This document shows, piece after piece, positions 1 to 11,588 of a stretch of DNA of 64,000 nt (its first letter is position 1; every line of letters starts with the position of its first letter). This DNA is from Hevea brasiliensis. Lineage: Eukaryota > Streptophyta > Magnoliopsida > Malpighiales > Euphorbiaceae. The stretch covers positions 61,566,691-61,630,690 of the forward strand of contig NC_079493.1 of assembly GCF_030052815.1 (NCBI RefSeq), written 5' to 3'. The notes beneath the pieces are model-generated. The model did not search any database. It was not told the DNA's origin and was given only the letters and a program-made list of their open reading frames with translations. The position numbers and the translations under genes were made by a program.

Positions 1-3000
1 TGGTGATTTAATATCCTAGTAAATTATTCCATATGTATATGGTGATTTTGCACTTGGAATGGAAATTGATGAATTGTAGGATACTTTGGTATTGAGGAAC
101 ATTTTCGGCAGCCTTGGAACTCTTGGATAAATGTATGTGTTCATGAAGGTATTGGCAGAATATTGACATTGAGGATTGATGGATATGTATATAGAGTGAC
201 TGTGTAAAGTGTATGTAAGAATTTGTAATGTTTAGGTGTATATGTGATTGTACTTAGACTTTGTAAATTTGAGTTTTAATTGGTGTATTAAGGATGTTTG
301 TAATCTGCCCAAAGTGATGTTAATTTAAAGTGGAATATGGTTTTGGTAATGAACTAAAACAAAAATGGTAAGGGAAGTGGACATATAGTAATGTAAGTGT
401 GTAATTGATGTATGTTTAAGTAAGGTAGTTAAGGGCAGTATGCATTTTAGTCAATAACTTTAAATGTGTAACCTCAATTGGTATGAGACCAATTGGAGGT
501 GAAACTAGGCACAAAATGTGCCAACTGTCATTGAGAAAGCATACCAAAATTCTGCTTGCAAGGTGACATAAAAAAATGACCAATTCGGATTAGGTGCAAT
601 TGAGACCTGAAAATTGACCAATTGGGCAGCAGTTAGTGTTTAGGCCATAACTCACTCAAAACAGGTCCAATTGACCTGAAATTTTAACCATGAATAGTTA
701 AGACCCATACCTATAAGTATTATGAAGACACCAAAGCCCAGAAATGACCAGAAGCAAGTCAAAAAGCTTGCACACGTTCGGGTCCAAAAACTGGCCGAAC
801 CAGAGTTGACCAAATTGACCTAAAATTGACCTAATTTGATGCCATTTGACCAGCAATAGTATAATGACCATAACTTGGTCTACATAACTCAGAATGACCT
901 AAAATTTTGCCCCGCATTCCATAAGACATAGATCTACAAGTTTGTAGTTTTGACCGAAACCCGAAAACTGAGGGAACTAGGTCGTCCGGCTAGGTCAAAC
1001 TAGTATTCCGGAATCCAGCAATTTGCAATGAAATGCAAGAAAATGCAATATACATAGAAATGAGTTTGGTAACACGTACCAACCCTAAAACATTATCGAA
1101 TGTGATATATTAATAACGTCAAAACCTAATTTACCTAGAACGCATCGAGGGTCAATATATGGGTTGATTAAGCAAAGAAAGGTATTCAGTGAATTACTTA
1201 TCGAATATTATCGTTAGAGACAATTTAATTGAGTACTGAAACACTTCAAATTGTGTTTCTCAGTTAGCAAGGACTCAGGAAAAGGGAAGGAACACTGAGT
1301 CCAGACCAGGAGACAGTCATCAGAGGTTTGTGCACAACTAGTTTTCAACTAATTTTACTCTGAATAAGATTTCATATGATTAATTGTATGTTATTGTTTT
1401 AAATTGTGTTTGTGCACAACTAGTTTTTAACTAATTTTGTTTGAATATTTCATATGATTAAATGACATATTTTTCTTATGTATTATGTTTAACAAGCATT
1501 GGATTTAATTCAATGATTATTGAAAATTGTTATAGTATGTATGAATTTAGCTTTGTGAAATGGTATTTCCACAAGTATTAAGCATTGTTATGGATTGAAT
1601 AAATTATGTTTTGGAAAATTGTGATAGAACATGTTTTGAATTGTGATGGTAATTTTCATGGAAAAATGCAAATTTATAATTTGAATTATGATGAGCATAA
1701 AAATTATTGGATATTGGAATTGAATTTGAATCGAATTATATTGTGATTTATGCTCACTAAAAGGATTGTGATATTGTTTTATTCTCACTATAGATGCTTG
1801 ACTAGGTTATTACCTGTCTCTCTCATTTGTTGAGAAGACAATGGAGTTAGTTGTGTTTTGATTACCATGGTACGTGCACAGGATTAGATTTTCCTCTGAT
1901 TTGAGGTTAGATCTAAGTTTATTTTATCGTTATGGCCCTTGCGGAAGATTCATTATTGTGATGGTACTGTGCACGATGATTCGACCTCGCCGACCATAGG
2001 GAGTTAGAATCTGATTCGACCTCCCCGACCATAGGGAGTTAGAATCACATCGAAGATGGCCCTTTCGGATTAGTCTTGCATAGTTAGTGAGATAAAGAAT
2101 AATTTTTGAGATACAGAATGGCTTTTGAATGGTAAAGAATTGTGATTTCAATTATGGTTTATGTATAATTAATTTTGTTGGAATTACTTAAATGGTTAGT
2201 CATGATTTGATAAATTGAATTTTGTGACCAAAGTCATTTATATAAATGATTTACATTATTGGCAACGAATATTTTGAGTTTTGGAATTTGATGAGTATTC
2301 AGATTCCCAATTTATTTACTGTAAATTTTGTCAATGTATATTGTACTATGTTTTAAATTATAGTTGTGCACCACTAAGTTCACCACTCAATGATAGCTTT
2401 GTATCTTTGTCATGAGTAAGAAGAGCATAGAGCGGTGAGTAAGTTTCTTTGAAGACACTTTCGCACCACTCAGTATATTATAGGTATACCCATGTACATA
2501 GGTCTGATGTATGCATGTAATAATATGTATGTAAATTATTTGAGCAGTTGCAAATTAAAATTGTACATTGAAGTTATAAAGTGAATTATGAGTTATTTTG
2601 ACTTGTAAAATTTGTATTATATTTCTTTTATCTCATCCTTTGAAAATACTGAAAAATTGTTGTGGATTGAGTTGAGAAAAATATTGTGTTGAATTTTGTT
2701 AGAGTTGATATTTGGAAAAATATTGAAGTGCTTTTTACAGGTTTTTTGAAGAACTGTTTTATCCAAAATACAGATGGCACTCTGCCAAAATTTTTACAGA
2801 AATTCCAAATAAGTCAAATGTGTTAGTTCTATCACTTCAGTTCACAAAAGTTTTTAACACCTGTAAATAGTGCTCACCACTGTGAAAGAAGTAAGAAAAG
2901 TTTTTAAAATCTCTTGTAGTGTATTTAATGGGTTATCAGTAGACAGAGTTGATAATTCATTAGGTATACTACGGGATCATGTCATGCCTTACAGAGGGGT

Positions 3001-3011
3001 AGGGTGTGACA
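1..3011 (+). repeat. Family-B2 LTR, 3' part (left end outside window)
   Basis: This stretch is the right-hand part of an LTR on the + strand and ends at 3011 with GGGTGTGACA. It matches, in reverse, the solo LTR at 39188-42854: the blocks at 1130-1330 and 2940-3011 are closely alike. A CCAATTGG inverted repeat lies at 472-498 and a weak version of the two-hairpin module at 2366-2411. No primer-binding site follows 3011, so no internal region is attached. It is probably a solo LTR inserted in the opposite-strand LTR piece that follows. The left end is not visible, so a target duplication cannot be tested. Short ORFs inside are chance. Confidence 0.75.
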
Positions 3012-3422
3012 TTCCAGATTTTTCAGTAACACCGAGTTTTGTCCATTTTTCGGTTTCTCACTTTTTCTTTGTACTAATTAATTAATTTTTCTTTGATATT
3101 TCTAATGGTATTTATACTTCAATAGACATTTATTTAAGTCCTAAAAATATTTTCCAGGGTTCCCCGCGGTCCAGGGCTAGTCAATTGTCCACGCCGCAAC
3201 TTCCCGGTGCGATCACCCATCGCTAGGTTTCTCGGCTCGTTTAACTTGGTTACATTTCATTGCTATTATTTTTCCTTTGTTTTTCTTGTATTTTATTTTC
3301 TTTTATTTCATTATTTTATGTCTCCTCACTCATATCTAAGTGTAGTTCTAGGCATCCTAGCTATCCGGACAACACTGATCACCGGAACAGTATAACGTAC
3401 TACCGAACATAGGGGTCTTATA
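3012..3422 (-). repeat. Family-B2 LTR, 5'-terminal fragment, minus strand
   Basis: This piece aligns with 42450-42854, the 5' end of a B2 LTR read on the minus strand. Shared blocks are the pyrimidine-rich tract near 3050-3090, the conserved GGTGCGATCACCCATCGC block near 3207-3224 and the CCGGACA region near 3364. The expected terminal TGTTACA appears as TCTTATA at 3416-3422, so the end is mutated. It is the host of the LTR at 1-3011 and its remainder lies left of the window. Confidence 0.65.
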
Positions 3423-4833
3423 TTGTAAACCTTTCTTTAGGTTCAGTTTTAATGTCTTAATTTTACCTATCAATTTGATCAATTTGTGGCCATTGTTTGG
3501 CCATACTTCCTTCTTGGAAGTTGTTCCTCTATATCTTTTCTTGTTTTCCATTTTTGAATCATGTCATTTCGATTTCTAAAACTCAAGTTATGGTTAAATA
3601 ACCATAACTGGTTCATTTCCTAATTCTGGCTCTTTAACTAAGCAAATTTTGAAGTTACAATTTACCAATTTAATTGGCATGTTACATTCACTTTTAGGCT
3701 TAGTGTTCATCATAGAGTTTGTTGCCCTATGTCATATGGTCACTTAGAATTTTGGATTGCAATTTTTCAAGTTTTGTAGAATTACTTATAGCCAAATCAC
3801 TAGCCTAGACTCATGTATCCTGTGCCAATAGAATTCAATTTGGGTCAATAGTTTTGACTTAACTTTTAGGATTCTTACATTCATAATTTGAGAAAAGTGT
3901 CTAAAACAAAGTTGGATCCCTATTTCTTAGGTTTCTAGAACAATATGGCTCATCCTAATTGGAGTTTCCTAATGGGAGATATGACTAAAAGACCATTCTG
4001 GGGTCAAGTAGTCACTTAGGCAATTTCTAGAATTTGTATACTAATTTGACCTAGCCATTTGACCTAGTTCCCTTGATTTCTGGGTTTTGATCAAAATACC
4101 AATATTGTATATTGATGTATTGTGGAAATTTTTCCATTAATTTCATTGCATTTGAATTTTTATAGACCAAGTTATGGCTTTTTTGCCAAAACTGGTCAAG
4201 TAAGCCTATGTCTAGCAATTTCTGGGCAATATGGTTTTGGAAAGTTTTGTGACCTAATTTGGGCCAACAATTTGATTTGTTTTAAGGTATTTCTGGGCTC
4301 TGTGATCTTCATGAAAGTTGTAGTCCTATATCTAAGCTTTCCAACGGTATAAAATTCAGGTTATTTAGACCTGTCTAGAGGGAGTTATGGCCAAATGAAT
4401 GTGTACTATTCATTTGGTTTTTTTTTGGGTTCATCATTTGGTCATCCAGATTGGGACAACAATTTGGTCAAGTTCTGGACAGAATTTGGGCATGGTCTCT
4501 TCATAAAAAATGGAGCATTTTAGGTCTAGTTTCATCTCCAATTAGCCTCATATCAATTAAAGTAACACAATTTCAATTATGGCTCAAAACATTCACTAGA
4601 TTTTTAAAGTCTCAACCTGTATAGAAAAGTGCACTTCCAAATTTCATTTCCTCCAACTCCCAAACTACAAATTGACATTCATGGTACTTCTAACATCATC
4701 AATTTATCTCAACACAATCAAATTCCAACAATTACACAAAGTCTCCAATAGTTAGGTCAAACCCTAACTCCAATTTATCAATCACAATATACACATGCAA
4801 TCACATTCTAACACATACAACTTCATCTACTTA
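3423..4833 (-). repeat. Family-D LTR, interrupted (first visible part)
   Basis: This region aligns with about 19040-20450 of the family-D solo LTR at 17775-21505, for example the stretch around 'tttttgaatcatgtcattt' (3553-3571). It is the upstream half of an LTR split by element 1 at 4834 and resumes after 15921. No coding capacity was recognised. The rest of this LTR should lie left of the window, behind the B2 insertions. Confidence 0.75.
4829..4833. repeat. Target-site duplication ACTTA of element 1
   Basis: ACTTA directly precedes the 5' LTR and is repeated directly after the 3' LTR at 15917-15921. A 5-bp duplication is the normal product of Ty3/gypsy integration and fixes both ends of element 1. 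Confidence 0.97.
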
Positions 4834-7247
4834 TGTAACACCCTCCCGATAACCACTCCGTACATCCTACTGTTCCGGTGACCGGTGTCGGTTCGGACAG
4901 CTAGAATGTCCGGAAAAATATTCAAACTAAAGTCAGGAACCATAATTAACTCAAATATTAACAAGAAAAATTTAGTAAAAATTTTAGAAATAAAATACAA
5001 TCAAGTTAAACGAGCCGGTGCCCTAGCGATGGGTAACCGGAGGGAAGTTGCGGTTCTCGCAACGAGGAGCCCTAGACCCGAGGGAAAAATTATAAAATAA
5101 TTTTTGGGACACCAGAGAAGGGTAATTGAGGTTCCCATGGCATTAGAATGCCAAGAAAATACCTAGAAAAATTTTTCAATCGGTACAGACAATTTTGACC
5201 CGTTAAGCCAAACGGAGGGCATTTTGGTCATTTCGCCTTCCGAGGTGATTTTTGGCTGACTTGCCCAGTTGAGTAAATAATTAATATAACATAAAATATG
5301 AAGAAACATTACTAGAAATGAAATTTGAAATGAGTAGTGAAAGAAAAGAAAAGAAAATCCAAAATAAGGCAATAATGACATCATTTAAAAATTTTGACCA
5401 ATCACCATTAAGCTCCCATTTGACCAAACTAATAAAAGACATAAAAGGAGACCAAATTAAAAGAAATTTTTGCAGCAGCCACCCTTCCCTCATGCAGCCG
5501 AAACCCTTTCTCCTAAGCCTACTCCATGAATGATTTTCCAAGCTTTAAACTCCCATCATTTCCATCATATTTCCCTACCCTCTAAGTGCAAAAATTAATT
5601 GTTTCACCTTGAGAAGAAGATTGATAGTAAGAAGAAGAGAAGAAGGTGAAGAAATTGAGCTTTTGAAAAACTCCTAAGTGAGGTTAGTGCTACAAATTTC
5701 ATTCTTCTTCTTTTAATTTTAGTTAGAACATTATTTGAGCTAAGAAACTTTAAGGAAATTAAAGTAAATTGCATGTGTTAAGTGCACCTTCAAATTTCAG
5801 CAGCCCTATGGGAGATTGAATTTGATTGTTTAACAAACTTAGAGTGGTTGGAAATTATGGTTAAGGTATTAAAATGCATGAAGATTGAACTAAGTATGTT
5901 AGACAAGGTTTATGAGTAAATTTAGTTGAACATTAGGGTTTGGGAAGGTGAAATGGTGACTTAGCTTTGGAAATGGTTAGAGGACTTTTTAATGGTCAAT
6001 TAGTGACCATTTTAGGTAGGTTGACCCTAATTAGAACTGAAAAATGGGATGGTAAAGTGAAAGTATAAACTGCCCTATGGATAAAGATAGGGACTGAAAT
6101 TTCAGTCCCTTTGCACTGCCATAACTTGGGCTGTGCTTGTCCAATTGATGTTTGGCCAATTGGACATGAAACTAGGCTTATAATGGCACATTTTTTCTGA
6201 AGAAACCATGCCCAAAAGACCAAAGCAAAAGGGTCAAAACTCAGCCACAATCCGGAACCCTGAAACTGCCTCTGCAGAATTTGACCAAACTGTTCATTTG
6301 GCCATAACTCACTGTAGATTTGGTCAATTGGCCTGAAATTTTTACAGCAACAAGCTAAGACATAGACAAACAACTTTCATGAAGAAACCTACCCCAAATT
6401 ATGGCCAGAACCCATTCAACCAAGCGACTCAAGTTACTGTTCATGCACTGTAGATATGGTAAATTTCTGCAGAATGCATATCCGGACAGCTTGGGTTTTT
6501 GAGCCATATCTGGAGCTACAAAACTCCAAATGGAGTGATTCAAAAAAGGAAATTCAACTAGACAAAATAAGGAACAACTTTCATGTTTTACATTTCCTCA
6601 AATTACAACAGTAACAGTGTCCAATGGAACAGTGAATTTGACTCACCAAAATTGAAAAATCTGTTTGTGTTGAGTTACACTTTGGAATGGCAAAAACACT
6701 TAATGCCAACAAGTTTTAAACACCAAATGTGGTATGTTGGGAGTGCCAAAGTTGATGTACACATTTTTATTCTAAAAGTCAACATTTTTGTTGACCAATG
6801 ATGAATAGTGACACCAAAAAAGTTGAAATTCACAAATTGACAAATTTAAGAGTTTCAAATGCCCTAGTATACCTAACAAGATTGGTTTGGATAGTTTGGC
6901 ATGCCAATAGGGTTCGATTAGCGATCGCACATGGCAAAAATGCCATTCTGTGATTTCATGGCTTTTGGCCATTCGACTTTGCATTGAGACTTGGCCTTGT
7001 GCCTGATATTATTCTGACTTGTTAGTCGCTGCACACCGGAGATGCATATGTGACCGATGGTGTGACGGCCCGAGGTACTAGGTACCTAGTGCCGGTTACA
7101 TTATCCATCCGATGCCTAGTGTAGGTTACTTGGGGAAACCAAATGAATAAAAGTGAACAACATTAATGAAACAATGAATATATCAATACCAAACAAAGAA
7201 AGCATACACATTCTCTACACATTTATTTTCTTGCTATTTTCTTTTAT

Positions 7248-7254
7248 TATATTA
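7248..7254 (+). promoter_or_regulatory. TATA-like box of the element 1 5' LTR
   Basis: TATATTA lies 3 bp before GCACCAC. The context TATATTATTGCACC is shared with the other family-A LTRs, the D LTR at 25171 and the E LTRs at 58977 and 63784, although much of the surrounding U3 differs. It is the best candidate for the LTR core promoter; transcription would then start inside or just after the hairpins. Confidence 0.5.
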
Positions 7255-7256
7255 TT

Positions 7257-7300
7257 GCACCACTAAGCATTATTGCTTAGCGCGTTGCTTTTGCCACGCG
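7257..7300 (+). other. Two-hairpin GCACCAC module, family-A 5' LTR
   Basis: Hairpin 1 has stem CTAAGCA/TGCTTAG (7263-7269 with 7274-7280) and loop TTAT. Hairpin 2 has stem CGCGTTGC/GCCACGCG (7281-7288 with 7293-7300), loop TTTT and one T-C mismatch. The same layout with different stem sequences occurs in the other LTR families of the window. Its role is unknown. Confidence 0.7.
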
Positions 7301-7504
7301 TAGGTACTGGAGATCCCGATCTCGAGCCCAGTAGACCACAGACTGGGTGAGTCCATCCGGCAGTTCTGCTCAGTGTCCGTGTCACCTCGTCACCTGCAGT
7401 GCATTGGTAGGACACTAGATGTCATTTTGTCATTTTGTAATTAACTTTTTATTTTCTCATATGTATTTGGGATTTATGTAATGTATTTTGAGGTTCATGT
7501 AAAT

Positions 7505-7510
7505 AATAAA
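7505..7510 (+). promoter_or_regulatory. AATAAA polyadenylation signal in the 5' LTR
   Basis: AATAAA lies about 250 bp downstream of the TATA-like box and is repeated in the 3' LTR at 15482-15487. In an LTR element the signal belongs near the R/U5 border. Only the 3' LTR copy would end the genomic RNA. Confidence 0.5.
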
Positions 7511-7936
7511 GATTTATGGTCATGTATGGTATTAATTTGAGTATTTAATGGTTGTTTATATATGAGAACCCTGAGAAAGGGATGTTTTGAGAAATGAAAA
7601 GGTTGTTGAGACCTGAAATTGACAAATTATTGAGATATTGATATTGAGTTTTGTGATGATATTGGAGTTGAGAATGAATGAAATTGTATATTGGAAGTGT
7701 TTTTAACAGTTCAAGAATGCTTTTCTCCATTTTTAGCCTGATCACGGATTTTCTTTAAAACTTTCGGAACCTTAAATGAATGATACTTTTGATAAATGGT
7801 TTAAATAAATTGTATTTCATAAATTATATGCAAAAGCATTGTCTAAATTAATTGAGGAATATTAGAGTGTGCCGGTACACCAGGTGGCATTACTTACTCG
7901 GGTATACTGTACACGGGTAAGGGGTGTCACATTTAG

Positions 7937-7948
7937 TGGTATCAGAGC
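7937..7948 (+). other. Primer-binding site, initiator tRNA-Met type
   Basis: TGGTATCAGAGC starts 6 bp after the 5' LTR end. It is the usual plant Ty3/gypsy site complementary to the 3' end of initiator tRNA-Met and primes minus-strand synthesis. It is not a tRNA gene. Confidence 0.95.
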
Positions 7949-8058
7949 ACGGTTTAGGCGTTTCTGGGCTTAGATTGAGTCCATACCATGCATTGCATTT
8001 GTAAGAGTCGAGGTGACACTAACGCAGATCTGTTTATCTTTCTTATTTTGAATAGGAT

Positions 8059-8486
8059 ATGGATCCTTCCTCTCAGAGAGCCGTTGAGGAGGAAGTGGAG
8101 AGTCATGCTCCACCTGCAAAGTGAGACCGGGGCCTGAGAGAATCTGCTCCACCACCAGCAGAGCTCGGCCACCTCCACAGGCCATGTTCCAACAAATGGA
8201 CGACTTCTTTAGACAGATGGCTGGGGTAATGCCAGCACCACCACCACCACCACCAGCTCCACAGCAGAAATCACACTTGGAGAGGCTAAGAAAATTTGGG
8301 GCAGTGGATTTTTATGGCAAGAGAGAAGATGACTCTGTTGCAGCCGAGAATTGGTTGAACAGAACGGGCAGAGTACTAAAACAACTCCACTGCACTCCAG
8401 AGCAAAACCTGGAAGCTGCCATCTCTTTGCTGCAAGACGATGCCTATGAGTGGTGGGACACCGTGTCTAGTGAAGTGCAGCCGTAA
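8059..8486 (+). pseudogene. gag, N-terminal part, frame-shifted
   Basis: The ATG at 8059 opens a gag protein, but that frame stops at 8122-8124 after 21 codons. The gag sequence continues in the frame from 8121, with a proline-rich tract from CACCAC repeats (about 8238-8260), until TAA at 8484-8486. The segment FFRQMAGVMP and the region before the stop (YEWWDTVSSEV) are typical of plant chromovirus gag. Gag forms the cytoplasmic virus-like particle. The ATG is supported by element 2, which has the matching ATG at 34713 on the minus strand. Confidence 0.8.
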
Positions 8487-8531
8487 GTCAGAACTTGGGA
8501 CTTCTTTCTTTCAGAATTTAAGAAGAAATAT

Positions 8532-11500
8532 GTGGGTACTGTATATCTGGAAGAGAGAAGAAGAGAGTTTATTAACCTGAGGCAGAGACAGCTGTCAGTG
8601 GCTGAATATGAGAAAGAATTTGTCCGATTGAGCCGTTATGGAAGGGAGATAGTCCCAAATGAAGCTGAAAGATGCAAGAGATTTGAAGAGGGACTAAATG
8701 ACAACATCAAGATCCAGCTCACTGCCTTGGGAATCACAGAATTTACCAAGTTAGTGGAAGCTGCCATAAAGGTTGAAAAAGTGAGAATTAGTGAGTGGAC
8801 TAGAAGAGAGAGACAGCAGAAGAGGGGACCGGGTCAGTCGAGTTCAGCTCCTGCATCAGGGAAGAAGTTCAAGGGTCCTCCTGCACAAAGTTCAGCTCAG
8901 CCACAGGGCCAGGGTCAGTCTCAGGGGCCCAGGCCACAGTTCACCCCTAGGAGAGGTCAGTCCACACCATCAGTGGGCAGCTCTCCAGGGATGGGGTTCA
9001 GGGGACCAGCCCCAGCATCTTCTGCATGTCCACACTGTCAAAGATGGCATAAGGGGGAGTGTTGGAGAGTGACTGGTGCCTGCTTGAGGTGTGGGTCAAC
9101 AGAGCATCAGTTAAGGAACTGTCCACGCAGAACTACTACAGCTGCTCCAACACAAGCAGAAAGACCTGCTCCTGCACCACAGAGAGGTAGAAAATCTGGC
9201 AGATCTGACGCAGTGGGACCATCACAGAGGTCTACATCTGAGCCAGCAGAGAGGCCAGATAACAGATCACCTGCCAGAAATTATGCCTTGAGAGCTCAGG
9301 AGGAGCAAGATGCCCCGGACGTCATCAGGGGTACGTTCTCCCTCTACACTACTCCTGTGCATGCATTGGTGGATCCAGGATCCACTCACTCATACATTTG
9401 CATCAATCTACCCGTAGAAAGGGGGATACTGGTAGGGGAAAGTGACCAAGACATTCTGGTCACTAATCCATTGGGCCACAGTGTAGTGGTGAACAAGGTA
9501 TACAAAGGTTGCCCGTTAAGGATTCAAGGGTATGAATTCTTGGCAGACTTGATTGAGTTGCCTTTCCATGAGTTTGACGTGATTTTGGGAATGGACTGGT
9601 TGTCACGTCATCAGGCAATAGTTGATTGCAAATTGAAGAGAATTTCTTTGAAAACCCCTGAGGGTAATGAGATCACAGTTGTGGGGGAAAGGACAGATTT
9701 CTTGTCCAATGTCATCTCAGCCACAGTTGCAAGAAGAATGATGAGAAAAGGCTGTGAAGCCTACCTAGCACATGTGTTGGATACTAGGCAGGCTAAGCCA
9801 AACTTGAGTGACATACCCACAGTGAGAGACTTCCCAGAAGTATTTCCTGAAGAGTTGCCTGGTTTGCCACCAGAAAGGGAAGTCGAATTTGCTATTGAGA
9901 CACTGCCGGGTACAGCACCCATTTCCATTGCTCCTTATAGGATGGCACCTACTAAATTGAGGGAGTTGAAAACTCAGTTGCAAGAGTTGCTTGATAAGGG
10001 GTTTATACGCCCCAGTGTGTCACCATGGGGAGCTCCAGTGCTGTTTGTGAAAAAGAAGGATGGGACTTTGAGACTTTGTATTGATTACCGGCAGTTGAAT
10101 AAAGTGACTGTGAAGAACAAATACCCGTTGCCTAGAATTGATGATCTGTTTGATCAGTTGAAGGGAGCAGGAGTATTTTCTAAGATTGATCTCAGATCAG
10201 GGTATCATCAGTTGAGGGTGAAGGATGCAGATGTGCCCAAGACTGCATTCAGGACCCGATATGGGCATTATGAGTTCCTAGTGATGCCCTTTGGCTTAAC
10301 AAATGCACCAGCGGCATTCATGGACCTTATGAACCGTATCTTCCATCCACACTTAGATCGGTTCGTAGTGGTCTTTATTGATGATATTCTGGTGTACTCC
10401 AAGACCAGGGAAGAACATGATGAGCATTTGAGGATTGTTCTGCAAACCCTGAGAGAAAAGAAGCTGTATGCTAAGTTGTCCAAGTGTGACTTTTGGCTGA
10501 ATGAGATTGCATTCCTTGGACACATAGTGTCAGCTGATGGGATTAGGGTTGATCCCAAGAAAATAGAAGCGGTGATGGAATGGAAGCCTCCCAGAAACAC
10601 AACTGAGGTCAGAAGTTTCTTGGGGCTAGCTGGGTATTACAGAAGATTTGTGAAGGGATTTTCCCTAATAGCTGCTCCAATGACCAAGTTGTTACACAAG
10701 AATGTCAAATTTGACTGGAATGACAAGTGTCAGACCAGTTTTGAGAAATTGAAGGCTATGTTGACAGAGGCACCAGTGTTAACACAGCCAGTGTCAGGAA
10801 AGGACTTCGTGGTCTACAGTGATGCCTCACATAATGGGTTAGGGTGTGTGTTGATGCAAGAGGGGAAAGTGATCGCCTATGCTTCCAGGCAGCTAAGGCC
10901 ACATGAACAGAACTACCCTACCCATGATTTAGAGCTTGCAGCAATTATCTTCGCACTGAAGATATGGAGGCACTACTTGTATGGTGAAAAGTGCTACATT
11001 TACACAGACCACAAGAGCCTGAAATATTTGCCAACCCAGAAGGAGCTCAACCTTAGACAGAGGCGATGGATTGAGTTCCTGAAGGATTATGATTGTGTAA
11101 TTGACTACCATCCTGGGAAGGCAAATGTAGTTGCTGATGCTTTGAGCAGAAAATCCATGACAGCTTTGAGATCATTGAATGCCCGTCTATCCTTGGTTCG
11201 AGATGGAGCTATTTTGGCTGAGTTGCAAGTGAGGCCAAACCTGCTACAGCAGATACTAGATGGGCAGAAGGTAGATGAGAAGCTAATGGCTGTTATGAGC
11301 AAAATCTCAGAAGGAAAAGCAACTGACTATGTGGTGAAAGCAGATGGGTATCTGTATTACAAAGGAAGACTGTGTGTACCAGATGATGGGGAATTGAAGG
11401 CCAGTATTCTAAAAGAGGCACACACCAGTGTATATGCTATGCACCCAGGAAGTACAAAGATGTATCATGACCTGAAGCTTCAGTATTGGTGGCCTGGTAT

Positions 11501-11588
11501 GAAAAGGGACATAGCTGACTATGTGACTAAATGCTTGACATGTCAGCAAGTCAAGGCAGAACATCAAGTTCCATCGGGTTTGCTATAG
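8532..11588 (+). CDS. gag C-terminus, protease, reverse transcriptase, RNase H (open part of element 1 gag-pol)
   Basis: This open stretch encodes 1018 residues; the frame is open back to 8487, and 8532 is only a GTG, not a true start. Residues 1-75 are the gag capsid end. A zinc knuckle [14 protein letters not shown] (CX2CX4HX4C) is at 184-197, preceded by a second Cys/His cluster ([12 protein letters not shown]). The aspartic protease active site is DPGST at 281-285. The reverse transcriptase has [19 protein letters not shown] and the catalytic FIDD at 615-618. RNase H has Asp in YSDAS at 764, Glu near 801 and Asp in YTDHKSL near 826. The end enters the integrase zinc-binding domain with CLTC. 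All key residues of these enzymes are present, so this part looks functional. It stops at TAG 11586-11588, before the integrase core. Confidence 0.9.
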   Translation: MGTVYLEERRREFINLRQRQLSVAEYEKEFVRLSRYGREIVPNEAERCKRFEEGLNDNIKIQLTALGITEFTKLVEAAIKVEKVRISEWTRRERQQKRGPGQSSSAPASGKKFKGPPAQSSAQPQGQGQSQGPRPQFTPRRGQSTPSVGSSPGMGFRGPAPASSACPHCQRWHKGECWRVTGACLRCGSTEHQLRNCPRRTTTAAPTQAERPAPAPQRGRKSGRSDAVGPSQRSTSEPAERPDNRSPARNYALRAQEEQDAPDVIRGTFSLYTTPVHALVDPGSTHSYICINLPVERGILVGESDQDILVTNPLGHSVVVNKVYKGCPLRIQGYEFLADLIELPFHEFDVILGMDWLSRHQAIVDCKLKRISLKTPEGNEITVVGERTDFLSNVISATVARRMMRKGCEAYLAHVLDTRQAKPNLSDIPTVRDFPEVFPEELPGLPPEREVEFAIETLPGTAPISIAPYRMAPTKLRELKTQLQELLDKGFIRPSVSPWGAPVLFVKKKDGTLRLCIDYRQLNKVTVKNKYPLPRIDDLFDQLKGAGVFSKIDLRSGYHQLRVKDADVPKTAFRTRYGHYEFLVMPFGLTNAPAAFMDLMNRIFHPHLDRFVVVFIDDILVYSKTREEHDEHLRIVLQTLREKKLYAKLSKCDFWLNEIAFLGHIVSADGIRVDPKKIEAVMEWKPPRNTTEVRSFLGLAGYYRRFVKGFSLIAAPMTKLLHKNVKFDWNDKCQTSFEKLKAMLTEAPVLTQPVSGKDFVVYSDASHNGLGCVLMQEGKVIAYASRQLRPHEQNYPTHDLELAAIIFALKIWRHYLYGEKCYIYTDHKSLKYLPTQKELNLRQRRWIEFLKDYDCVIDYHPGKANVVADALSRKSMTALRSLNARLSLVRDGAILAELQVRPNLLQQILDGQKVDEKLMAVMSKISEGKATDYVVKADGYLYYKGRLCVPDDGELKASILKEAHTSVYAMHPGSTKMYHDLKLQYWWPGMKRDIADYVTKCLTCQQVKAEHQVPSGLL

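Larger units (their letters stand above)
4834..7931 (+). repeat. 5' LTR of element 1
   Basis: The LTR starts TGTAACACCC and ends GGGGTGTCACA. It pairs with 12784-15916. From the 5' end it carries a conserved block with an inverted repeat built on CGGACA/TGTCCG (about 4892-4912), the GCGATGGGTAACC block near 5027, a GTCCAATTG/CAATTGGAC inverted repeat at 6139-6164, a TATA-like box at 7248-7254, the two-hairpin module at 7257-7300 and AATAAA at 7505-7510. The likely layout is therefore U3 of about 2.4 kb, R of about 0.25 kb and U5 of about 0.4 kb. Several small ORFs within it are not genes. Confidence 0.95.

Noticed and set aside
4885..5100. 71-residue ORF near the 5' LTR start, repeated at 12835-13050
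   Set aside because: Same LTR segment twice; it covers the conserved LTR 5' block and is not open in element 2 or 4.
5996..6373. 125-residue ORF on the minus strand, also seen in part at 13981-14289 and 28508-28817
   Set aside because: Recurs only because the LTR recurs; frames and lengths differ among copies and no protein family is recognised. LTR sequence, not a gene.
7937..7948. tRNA-like match
   Set aside because: Only 12 bases complementary to the tRNA 3' end and placed next to an LTR: a primer-binding site, not a tRNA gene.
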